Assembly (NCBI GenBank): GCA_015065165.1
Contig: SVQU01000002.1
Location: forward strand, 1 to 64,000
Direction of reading: 5' to 3'
Length of the DNA stretch: 64,000 bases
DNA from: Oscillospiraceae bacterium
GTDB taxonomy: Bacteria; Bacillota; Clostridia; Oscillospirales; CAG-382
A model generated the notes under the pieces. The model was not told where the DNA came from. It worked only from the letters and a program-made list of their open reading frames with translations, and did no database searches. How positions within the stretch are numbered: the first letter of the stretch is position 1; every line of letters starts with the position of its first letter. This document shows, one piece after another, positions 45,737 through 52,565 of the stretch. The position numbers were made by a program, and so were the translations under genes.

Positions 45737-45984
45737 TAGCAAAATTCCCTTTTGTCATCTGCCGATTTTTACCTTTTTTCTTTATTTTACTTCATATAGT
45801 ATGTTTTAGCACTGTAAAGCACTAATATATACATTATGTATGGTTTTATTTTCATAATTTTTTCAAACACCGAAAAATCTCTGCCGTTTTGCTTTTAAAA
45901 ACGAAGGAAAACGCCGTTTTTTTGCAATTTCCCTTCCTTAATATATATAATATATACATAATTAATCCAACAAGCGGTTTTTCC

Positions 45985-46013
45985 TTGACAAAATAGATAT
46001 ATCGCGGTAAAAT
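45985..46013 (+). promoter_or_regulatory. Sigma-A promoter of the CBM9-like lipoprotein
   Basis: TTGACA (45985-45990) and TAAAAT (46008-46013), 17-bp spacer; GGAGG follows at 46031. Confidence 0.75.
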
Positions 46014-46042
46014 ATTAACACAAACCTTACGGAGGTATAATT

Positions 46043-47323
46043 ATGAAACGATTTTTTGCATTATTGTTAATTGCCGTTATGGCTTTATCTGCCGCTGCCT
46101 GCGGTTCGGACAGCGACCAAAGCGCGCCCGCCTTCTCCAACCATGCAAACAGCGAAATCAACTCTAAAGAGCCGCCCAAGGAGCCATCCAAGGAGGAATC
46201 CTCCAAGGCGGAATCATCCGCACCCGAAACCGAAACGCCCAAGCAGGAATTTATCGCCAACTTTATCTCTATCGGCGCGGTTGACACCAAGGTTAACGCA
46301 TCCTCCCCCAACTCTATCCCTCTTACAGGCATCGAAACCGAGCTTAAAGAGGGCGGAATTGTGCTGTTTTACGAGGATTTCGATGCTCTTAAAACCGATT
46401 TGACCGATTTTACCGTTGCGGTTTTTGAATATAACAAGATTCGTTTCGGCTATATCCTTGAAACCCTTTATACCGGCAGCGCAGATTTGAAAATCGAATT
46501 CCCCGAGGACGGATTTGTACTTGCAATCCACTCCTCGCAGGAAAATTACGTTAAAAAGGTTAAAAACCTCACCCCCGAGCAAACCGTTTTCGTTCACGGC
46601 TTGCACCTTTACGACGGCGCGGATTACACCGTTGAAAAGACCGAAAAACCCTTTGAAATCGACGGTTTTGTTAAAAAAGAGGGCGAAACAGAGAGCGAAT
46701 GGGAGGATTATCTCATCGACACCGTTAACGCCGAAAACCCCTCTTGGTCCTATGCCCAGTTCGAGGTTAACAACTATTATTCCACCGCCAATTATTACAC
46801 CGCTTATGACGATGAATATTTATATTTGTGCGTTGTAGTGGATTCGCCCTATCACTACTGCCCCATCACCACCGCAAAACCCAACGATATGTACCAATAC
46901 GAGTGTATTCAGGTTAAAGTCAGCGCCGAAAACCCCGCAGGGGACTATATTTCGGCAAACTTCGACCACGTGGCAAACAACAAAGCGGTTACCGAGGGCG
47001 TGGTGCGTTCCTACGGATTTGCGGTTAACGATAACGGCGAAACCTGCTTCTATGAAAGCGGTTTCACCACCCAATTTACAGGAAAAGCCGCTTGTACCCG
47101 CGATGACGATAACCAAACCACCGTTTATGAGGTTGCAATCCCCTTTGCGGAATTCGGCATTAAGCCCGAATCGGGTATGAGCCTTGGTCTTACCTTCTCT
47201 ATCAACTCCACCAACGAAGCCGACGTTTCCAACGGCGTGTGGAAGAACATCACCTATCGCGACGGCGGCGGTGTTATCGGCAGAAACGATTGGTCGAAAA
47301 TCCCCACAATCACTCTGGGATAA
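46043..47323 (+). CDS. Lipoprotein with a CBM9-like C-terminal domain
   Basis: A 426-residue predicted lipoprotein. The signal peptide ends in ALSAAACGSD (lipobox). A Pro/Glu/Ser/Lys-rich linker (about 35-70) is followed by a beta-rich region (70-205) and, from about 210, a domain with FEIDGFVKKEGETESEW, YDDEYLYLCVVVDSP and YEVAIPFAEFGIKPESG, the layout of CBM9-like modules (substrate-binding surface with internal DDEYLY strand). The giant protein on the other strand carries the same module type, so both probably address glycans at the cell surface. Followed by a bidirectional terminator. Confidence 0.82.
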   Translation: MKRFFALLLIAVMALSAAACGSDSDQSAPAFSNHANSEINSKEPPKEPSKEESSKAESSAPETETPKQEFIANFISIGAVDTKVNASSPNSIPLTGIETELKEGGIVLFYEDFDALKTDLTDFTVAVFEYNKIRFGYILETLYTGSADLKIEFPEDGFVLAIHSSQENYVKKVKNLTPEQTVFVHGLHLYDGADYTVEKTEKPFEIDGFVKKEGETESEWEDYLIDTVNAENPSWSYAQFEVNNYYSTANYYTAYDDEYLYLCVVVDSPYHYCPITTAKPNDMYQYECIQVKVSAENPAGDYISANFDHVANNKAVTEGVVRSYGFAVNDNGETCFYESGFTTQFTGKAACTRDDDNQTTVYEVAIPFAEFGIKPESGMSLGLTFSINSTNEADVSNGVWKNITYRDGGGVIGRNDWSKIPTITLG

Positions 47324-47351
47324 GGCTTTTCGCGATTTTATATAATTAAGA

Positions 47352-47395
47352 AAAAACCGATTTGGCAGGGTAACTTCCCTTTCAAATCGGTTTTA
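47352..47395. terminator. Bidirectional terminator
   Basis: AAAACCGATTTG/CAAATCGGTTTT stem with A and T tracts on either side, between convergent genes. Confidence 0.75.
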
Positions 47396-47605
47396 TTTAT
47401 TGTCGGAAAATAAAATATAATCGGCGCTGACACCGTAATATTCGCAAAGCTTTATAAGGTGGTGTATGGGCAACTCGTTTGCGCCCCGTTCATAACGGGC
47501 GTACATGGTTTGGGACGTGCCCAAAACCTCGGCAATTTCCTGCTGGGTTTTATCGTGGTCCTCCCGCAAATCCCGAAGCCGCTTTATATATCCCGAAGAA
47601 ACCAT
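47393..47605 (-). CDS. XRE-family helix-turn-helix regulator
   Basis: A 70-residue DNA-binding protein that is almost entirely one HTH_3 domain: RLRDLREDHDKTQQEIAEVL, then TSQTMYARYERGANELPIHHLIKLCEYYGVSADYIL-type helices. It is divergent from the Cys-repeat lipoprotein, and a palindrome with AGTAAA half-sites lies between them, over both promoters. It is therefore a probable repressor of that gene and of itself. No toxin or phage genes accompany it. Confidence 0.9.
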   Translation of the reverse strand: MVSSGYIKRLRDLREDHDKTQQEIAEVLGTSQTMYARYERGANELPIHHLIKLCEYYGVSADYILFSDNK

Positions 47606-47641
47606 AAAATCACTCCTTTTCTTGATACTATTATTATACCA

Positions 47642-47672
47642 AGTAAAGAAATTTACTATTGACTTTAGTAAA
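47642..47672. promoter_or_regulatory. Candidate operator, three AGTAAA half-sites
   Basis: AGTAAA-GAAA-TTTACT forms a perfect palindrome (47642-47657), and a third half-site AGTAAA lies at 47667-47672, inside the spacer of the lipoprotein promoter. Placement fits autoregulation by the divergent XRE protein. Confidence 0.55.
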
Positions 47673-47687
47673 TATTTGTACTATAAT
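47659..47687 (+). promoter_or_regulatory. Sigma-A promoter of the Cys-repeat lipoprotein
   Basis: TTGACT (47659-47664) and TATAAT (47682-47687), 17-bp spacer, overlapping the candidate operator. Confidence 0.75.
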
Positions 47688-47715
47688 CGTGGTAAATCAT
47701 TAACAAAGGAGAAAT

Positions 47716-49509
47716 ATGATGAAAAAAGTCATTCTTTTGCTTTTAGCCGTATGTATGTGCATTTCCATGTGTGCTTGCGGCGGCGAAAGCTCAACAAACA
47801 GTTCTTCTTCGGTTTCTTCCGAAGCAGAATCTTCCGCGGTTTCTTCTAAGGTTGAATCCTCTGCGGTTTCTTCCAAGGTTGAATCCTCCGCAGTTTCTTC
47901 CGAGGTTGAATCCTCTGCGGTTTCCTCCGAGGTTGAATCCTCTGCGGTTTCCTCCGAGGTTGAATCCTCTGCAGTTTCTTCCGAGGTTGAATCCTCTGCG
48001 GTTTCCTCCGAGGTTGAATCCTCTGCAGTTTCTTCCGAGGTTGAATCCTCTGCAGTTTCTTCCGAGGTTGAATCCTCTGAACCCGAATGCACCAATCACG
48101 ATTTTGAGGACGCTACCTGCACCTCTCCCAAAACCTGCAAAATCTGTGGCAAAACCGAAGGCAAAGCCAAGGACCACGATTGGAAAGACGCAGACTGCTC
48201 TAACCCCAAAACCTGCAAAGATTGCGGCAAAACCGAGGGCGAAGCAAAGGGCCACGATTGGAAAAAAGCAACCTGCACCGAACCCAAAACCTGCAAGGTT
48301 TGCGGCAAAACAAGAGGCGACGTTGAACACGACTGGCAGGAAGCAACCTGCAAGGCTCCCAAGACTTGTAAGGATTGCGGCAAAACCGAGGGTACAACCG
48401 CAAGCCACAGCTGGAAGAACGCAGATTGCACCAAGGCAAAAACCTGTAGGGTTTGCGGAGTAACCGAGGGCGCGGCTCTTGGCCACAGCTGGAAAAATGC
48501 CACCTGTACCGATGCAAAAACCTGCAAAACCTGCGGCAAAACCGAAGGTAGTGCTTTAGGACACGATTGGAAAGCCGCTACCTGCCAGGAATCCAAAACC
48601 TGCAAAACCTGCGGTAAAACCGACGGTTCCAAGGGTGCGCACAAATATTCCGACGGCATTTGCTCGGTTTGCGGCGCAAAGGACCCCAACTACGTAAAGG
48701 TTTATAAGGCCGGCGAAACCTGGACAGTTCCCGGCGAATGGGAGCTTACCATTAATAACGTTACTGAACACCCCTTGTGTAGTAGTCACCGCACCGAAAA
48801 TTATGGTTTTACGGGTATGTATGGCGTAATGCTTAATTACACCTACAAGAACTTATCCACTTCCGAACTAGATATCGGTTACAGCGACACCTTCGGTTCT
48901 ATAACAGTTTATGACAGCGAATCCGAAAAAGCCGAGGAATACGGCATCGGTATTTGGTGCGACCACGAAAAGGATGCCACAAATTGTATGCCCGGAATGA
49001 AGGCCACTGCCAAACATTCTTACGCTACAAACAACAAGAGCACTACCGTTACTGTCTACATAACAAAAGAAGACTCAAAAGGAACTTCCCACACAGCAAC
49101 ATTTAAAGTTAACGTAACTCCCGCACCCCAAGAACCCGAGGAAGACAAGATGCAGGGATATAAGGTTACCTGCGACACCTCCCTCCCCGAAACCATTAGT
49201 TATTATGGATATGGCTCTAGCATTCAATCCTCCTGCCAGGTAACCGCGGTTTCCTTTGAAGTTTCCGGCGATGACCTTAAAATCTTTATGACAGGTAAGA
49301 AAACCTACGATTCCAAGGGTTCGGGACAGAGCGCAAGCTGTAAAATCGGCTGGAAGCTTTATAATTCCCAGAACTACGTTGTAGATGACGGTACCTTGTA
49401 CACCAATTCTTTGGCAGTTGGCGAAGGATTCTTAAATGCCGATGATACCGCCTATGACGTTCTTGTTCCCGGCGAATCCTACCGTCTTGTAATAATGAAC
49501 GTTAACTGA
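47716..49509 (+). CDS. Lipoprotein with SSAVSSEVE linker and CxxC repeats
   Basis: A 597-residue predicted lipoprotein (lipobox in CISMCACGGE). Residues about 30-123 are about ten copies of the nine-residue unit SSAVSSEVE, encoded by a 27-bp tandem repeat (47810-48080). Residues about 124-325 are seven to eight copies of a 23-residue module of the form HDWKxATCxxxKTCKxCGKTEG, each with a CxxCG pair plus one more Cys, suggesting metal binding or disulfide-linked knobs. A beta-sandwich follows (from YKAGETWTVPGEWELTINNV to about 470, DUF4352-like in character), and a second C-terminal beta domain ends the protein. No enzyme motif seen. It has AAAGGAG and its own regulated promoter; the 27-bp repeats should change copy number easily. 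Confidence 0.85.
   Translation: MMKKVILLLLAVCMCISMCACGGESSTNSSSSVSSEAESSAVSSKVESSAVSSKVESSAVSSEVESSAVSSEVESSAVSSEVESSAVSSEVESSAVSSEVESSAVSSEVESSAVSSEVESSEPECTNHDFEDATCTSPKTCKICGKTEGKAKDHDWKDADCSNPKTCKDCGKTEGEAKGHDWKKATCTEPKTCKVCGKTRGDVEHDWQEATCKAPKTCKDCGKTEGTTASHSWKNADCTKAKTCRVCGVTEGAALGHSWKNATCTDAKTCKTCGKTEGSALGHDWKAATCQESKTCKTCGKTDGSKGAHKYSDGICSVCGAKDPNYVKVYKAGETWTVPGEWELTINNVTEHPLCSSHRTENYGFTGMYGVMLNYTYKNLSTSELDIGYSDTFGSITVYDSESEKAEEYGIGIWCDHEKDATNCMPGMKATAKHSYATNNKSTTVTVYITKEDSKGTSHTATFKVNVTPAPQEPEEDKMQGYKVTCDTSLPETISYYGYGSSIQSSCQVTAVSFEVSGDDLKIFMTGKKTYDSKGSGQSASCKIGWKLYNSQNYVVDDGTLYTNSLAVGEGFLNADDTAYDVLVPGESYRLVIMNVN
47810..48080 (+). repeat. 27-bp coding tandem repeat
   Basis: About ten copies of a unit beginning TCCTCTGCGGTTTC, encoding SSAVSSEVE; copies differ mainly at third codon positions. 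Confidence 0.85.
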
Positions 49510-49530
49510 TTTCGTTTCATTTTATAACCC

Positions 49531-49566
49531 ACAAAAAACACACCCTTATCGGGTGTGTTTTTTGTT
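49531..49566 (+). terminator. Terminator after the Cys-repeat lipoprotein
   Basis: ACAAAAAACACACCC/GGGTGTGTTTTTTGT stem-loop. Confidence 0.85.
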
Positions 49567-49656
49567 GTCTCCCCTATTTCTTCCCTCTTGCATATACTTT
49601 TATAAAGAACCCTTTGGCGGTTCTTGTAAAAAGATGTAAAGAAAGGATATTTTCCG

Positions 49657-49878
49657 ATGAATCAACAAGAATACGGGCTGTTTTGTATGGATATGGCTCC
49701 CGACGTGCCCGAAATGACCGAAAGCACCTTCCCGCCCCACGTTTCGTTGGGTATGATGTACGTGCCCTTTCAGCGGTTTGAAAACCTTTACGACGGCGAA
49801 AAAGCCCTTGAGCGCGGAACGCTTTTTGCCGATTTGGATTTGCCCTTTTACGGCAGAAAGGCAGGTAACGGCAGATGA
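49657..49878 (+). CDS. cotJA: Spore coat protein CotJA
   Basis: A 73-residue protein. The YVPFQRFENLYDGEKALERGTLFADLDLPF run is the CotJA signature. CotJA with CotJB and CotJC forms part of the inner spore coat in Bacillus and Clostridia. First gene of cotJABC; its TGA overlaps the cotJB ATG. A possible mother-cell sigma -10 (CATATACTT, about 49590) is upstream, but I cannot confirm it. Confidence 0.93.
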   Translation: MNQQEYGLFCMDMAPDVPEMTESTFPPHVSLGMMYVPFQRFENLYDGEKALERGTLFADLDLPFYGRKAGNGR

Positions 49879-50147
49879 ACACCGACAGAAAACGTGAAAC
49901 ACTTATGCGCAAGGTGCAAATGTATGCCTTTGTTGCCCACGAATGCGCCCTTTATCTGGATTGTCATCCCGAAAACCGCAAAGCCTTGGAAAAACACGGC
50001 GAAGCGGTTAAGGCTCTTAACAAAGCCGTGGAGGAATACGAGAATATGTACGGCCCTCTTACCGCAAACGCCGCAAAAGGCAACGGTGGCTGGAGCTGGG
50101 TTGCAGGCAAATGGCCTTGGCAAAACTATGACGAGGAGGCAAAATAA
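49875..50147 (+). CDS. cotJB: Spore coat protein CotJB
   Basis: A 90-residue protein. LMRKVQMYAFVAHECALYLDCHPENRKAL and the aromatic tail GGWSWVAGKWPWQNYDEEA fit CotJB. Overlaps cotJA by four bases and is followed immediately by cotJC. Confidence 0.93.
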   Translation: MNTDRKRETLMRKVQMYAFVAHECALYLDCHPENRKALEKHGEAVKALNKAVEEYENMYGPLTANAAKGNGGWSWVAGKWPWQNYDEEAK

Positions 50148-50149
50148 CA

Positions 50150-50749
50150 ATGTGGACCTATGACAAGAAGCTTCAATACCCCGTGAACATTAAAAATACC
50201 AACCCCGCGTTGGCAAAAATGGTAATTTCTCAGTTTGGCGGACCCGATGGCGAGCTGGGCGCCGCCATGCGCTATCTCTCCCAGCGTTATACCATGCCCT
50301 ATAACGAGGCGATTGGTATATTAACCGATATCGGTACGGAAGAGCTCGCCCATATGGAGATGATTTGCGCCATTGTGCATCAGCTGACGCGGGATTTAAC
50401 GCCGGAGCAAATTAAGGAGGGCGGCTTTGCCGATTACTACACCGACCACACCCTTGGTCTCTACCCTGTTGCGGCAAGCGGAACCCCTTGGTCCGCCACC
50501 ACCTTCCAATCTACGGGCGACCCTATCGCTGACCTTTCCGAAGACCTCGCCGCCGAGCAGAAGGCGCGCAAGACCTACGACAACATTCTTCGTTTCTGCG
50601 ATGACCCCGACGTGCGCGACCCCATAAAGTTCCTTCGTGAGCGCGAAATCGTGCATTTCCAACGATTTGGCGACGCGTTGCGTATTGTTCAGGACAATTT
50701 GGACTACAAGAATTTCTATGCTTATAACCCGAGCTTTGATAAGAGGTAA
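50150..50749 (+). CDS. cotJC: CotJC, manganese-catalase-type spore coat protein
   Basis: A 199-residue ferritin-like protein of the manganese catalase family. Two Glu/His metal pairs are visible: IGTEELAHMEM and EREIVHFQRFGDALR, with LAAEQKARKTYDNI between. In spore formers it is a coat component that may detoxify peroxide. The 3-prime end is duplicated as a scar at 51098-51181, identical in protein sequence but with many synonymous changes. Confidence 0.95.
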   Translation: MWTYDKKLQYPVNIKNTNPALAKMVISQFGGPDGELGAAMRYLSQRYTMPYNEAIGILTDIGTEELAHMEMICAIVHQLTRDLTPEQIKEGGFADYYTDHTLGLYPVAASGTPWSATTFQSTGDPIADLSEDLAAEQKARKTYDNILRFCDDPDVRDPIKFLREREIVHFQRFGDALRIVQDNLDYKNFYAYNPSFDKR

Positions 50750-50766
50750 AGATAAATAGGCATAAT

Positions 50767-50800
50767 AAAAGCAGATGAGTTGTTACTCATCTGCTTTTTG
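50767..50800 (+). terminator. Terminator after cotJC
   Basis: AAAAGCAGATGAGT/ACTCATCTGCTTTTT stem-loop. Confidence 0.85.
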
Positions 50801-50863
50801 TTGCTATTTGTATCAGATTGTGATAATATTTATACAGTACATGTAAAAAAGCAGGAGATTGCT

Positions 50864-51067
50864 ATGGACCTTAAAAAGATTTTCGAAAAATTCGTCGATA
50901 AAAAAGTAATTATAACCGACATAGATGAAAAACGTTTCATGGGGATAATAGACGACTATATTGATGCAGAAGATAATTATTCGAACAAAGAAGGTATTAT
51001 TCTAAATACAAAATCCGGTTTATACGAATTTACAAAAGATGACATCAAAAAAATCGAATTGATTTGA
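50864..51067 (+). CDS. Small hypothetical protein
   Basis: A 67-residue acidic protein (MDLKKIFEKFVDKKVIITDI, then GIIDDYIDAEDN and a KSGLYEFTKDDIKKIEL end). It has a beta-strand-rich pattern that resembles a small Sm-like or SH3-like fold, but no family is certain. A good AGGAGA site precedes ATG 50864, and TTGCTA/TAATAT elements (about 50800-50830) could be a promoter. It lies between intact cotJC and the duplicated cotJC tail, so it probably arrived with that rearrangement; its base composition is more AT-rich than its neighbours. Confidence 0.7.
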   Translation: MDLKKIFEKFVDKKVIITDIDEKRFMGIIDDYIDAEDNYSNKEGIILNTKSGLYEFTKDDIKKIELI

Positions 51068-51097
51068 AGGTAATTTTACACATCTGTTTGAATTAGT

Positions 51098-51181
51098 CGC
51101 TTCGGTGATGCGTTGCGTATCGTTCAGGATAACCTTGATTATAAGAACTTTTATGCTTATAACCCCAGCTTTGATAAGAGG
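51098..51181 (+). pseudogene. Remnant 3-prime end of a second cotJC
   Basis: Twenty-eight codons read RFGDALRIVQDNLDYKNFYA and onward to PSFDKR, the same amino acids as the end of cotJC (50663-50746). Thirteen codons differ from that gene, all synonymously. No start or upstream cotJC part is present. It is followed by its own terminator. It looks like the tail of an original or diverged cotJC left after a replacement or deletion. Confidence 0.85.
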
Positions 51182-51193
51182 AAAACGAATAAC

Positions 51194-51221
51194 AAAAGGG
51201 ACTTCGGTTGAAGTCCCTTTT
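51194..51221 (+). terminator. Terminator after the cotJC remnant
   Basis: AAAAGGGACTTC/GAAGTCCCTTTT stem-loop; probably the original terminator of a cotJ operon. Confidence 0.8.
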
Positions 51222-51289
51222 ATATAGCCCCACAAAACGCACGATTTTGTGGGGACCCCGAATCCCTCAAAAACTTTTGTGTTAAAATA

Positions 51290-51973
51290 TTATTTTTTTA
51301 TCCACATGGCGGGGCGGATTCCCAAATGATTATATTCGGGTGAATATGCAGGACCTATTTCACCATCCTCTTTTATAACGTGGTCTGCGTTTTTTGCCGA
51401 ACGCAAAATCCAGCTTGTTGCCCAGCGAATTTCATTTGTTTCTTGCTCATAAGCATCCGCTTTTAATGCCAGTTTTGCGGTATATCTCCCCGCGCTAATC
51501 CAATAAGATTGATTTTCGTCAAATACAATAGGCCAAAGACAGCATCCTTTTTCGTAAGCGAAATTTGTTGGTATTGCAATTCTTTTTTGTTCAATGACGA
51601 TATCGCCATCGGTGTCACCGCCAAAAAACAAAATCATCTCTGATTTGCTTGGTAAAAATATTTTATCTTGTACTCCTGTACCGCCATCGAGTTTACCGTT
51701 CCAACTAAAAACAGAGCTTGTTTTGATGTTACTAAGAACAATTTGTTCTTGTTCTTCTACGGAAAAAGCGTTGTTGATAAAATCTTCGTTTAACCACGTT
51801 CTTATAGAAGAATTTTTCCACCCCTTATCGCTAACATCATACGGAAGGCACTCTAAAATGTATTTACTTAACAAATAAATTTTGTCCTCGTCTTCTTTAA
51901 GAACAAGCCATTCTATCGGTTCTTTTTCTTTACTGTTTGATTGCCAATAGTTACCGAAAAATATAGTTTTCAT
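51290..51973 (-). CDS. DUF6273-type protein
   Basis: A 227-residue cytoplasmic protein. The pattern EPIEWLVLKEDEDKIYLLSKYILE, WKNSSIRTWLNEDFINNAFS, IFLPSKSEMILFF and RPAMWIKK is that of the DUF6273 domain, common in Clostridia as a stand-alone or C-terminal domain of unknown function (the fold is related to formylglycine-generating-type/C-type lectin-like modules). ATG 51973 has GGAGG upstream; a longer reading from 52030 lacks one. Confidence 0.82.
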   Translation of the reverse strand: MKTIFFGNYWQSNSKEKEPIEWLVLKEDEDKIYLLSKYILECLPYDVSDKGWKNSSIRTWLNEDFINNAFSVEEQEQIVLSNIKTSSVFSWNGKLDGGTGVQDKIFLPSKSEMILFFGGDTDGDIVIEQKRIAIPTNFAYEKGCCLWPIVFDENQSYWISAGRYTAKLALKADAYEQETNEIRWATSWILRSAKNADHVIKEDGEIGPAYSPEYNHLGIRPAMWIKK

Positions 51974-52454
51974 AAATTTTCCTCCATAAAGAACTAAATT
52001 CATTTTACGAATTATCCCGAAAAAAGTCAACTAATTTCGTCAAAAAACTATCAAGAGAAAAATAACCCTAAACCCCTTATATTCGTTTGATAAGAGGAGG
52101 TTTTATGAGGGGAAGCTTTTGGAAAAGTTTCCCCTCGACTTTGCCCCACGAAAATACATTTTCGTGGGGACCCCAACACTCCCTTTTAAAACTTTTTTAC
52201 CGCAGAAAACATAGATTATCGGAAGGATAAATTTGCAGATATACCCTTCGATTTCGATAAGAATAGTGAAATTCCCAGACCGCAATCGCAAAAATACAGA
52301 ACATATGTTCTTTAGGGTGGTGTATTTCCCGCTATTTTGGCGGGATGCACTTCCCTTTTTTATATGGCGGTAATTGGGCATCACTTCCCTGTTATTTTGC
52401 CGTCAAATTACCGTAAATTCGGCTATTTTTGACGATTTGTTCACATAATAAACC
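51974..52454. repeat. Repeat-bearing gap with an orphan SOS-type palindrome
   Basis: No gene seen. TTTGATAAGAGG at 52086 repeats the last 12 bp of cotJC. A compound hairpin element lies at about 52118-52205 (GGGGAAGCTTT/AAAGTTTCCCC, then CCCCACGAAAA/TTTTCGTGGGG). GAACATATGTTC at 52299-52310 matches the Gram-positive LexA box, but no SOS gene is adjacent. A TCCCGC/GCGGGA hairpin is at about 52328-52345. Confidence 0.65.
52299..52310. promoter_or_regulatory. LexA/DinR-like palindrome
   Basis: GAACATATGTTC, a perfect match to the core GAAC-N4-GTTC of Firmicutes SOS boxes. The nearest downstream gene (RNB protein) starts 256 bp away and has its own promoter between, so function is uncertain. Confidence 0.4.
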
Positions 52455-52483
52455 TTGACAGCGGTGGATATATGGGGTAAAAT
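52455..52483 (+). promoter_or_regulatory. Sigma-A promoter of the RNB gene
   Basis: TTGACA (52455-52460) and TAAAAT (52478-52483), 17-bp spacer. Confidence 0.75.
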
Positions 52484-52565
52484 TATTATGTATATTTATA
52501 TCAACGCCTTGAATGGGATTTGATATACAAACAAGGAAATCCAAACCGAAAGGATGGATAAATTT

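Larger units (their letters stand above)
45645..46042. other. Divergent promoter region, AT-rich
   Basis: A 398-bp AT-rich spacer between the giant gene and a lipoprotein gene, holding both promoters (45708-45736 and 45985-46013). A weak inverted repeat (AACGAAGGAAAACGCCG region, 45898-45920) and a TATATATAATATATA tract are visible; nothing else. Confidence 0.6.

Noticed and set aside
47791-48689. Long antisense frames opposite the Cys-repeat lipoprotein.
   Set aside because: Shadow of tandem repeats; the plus strand has promoter, Shine-Dalgarno and lipobox.
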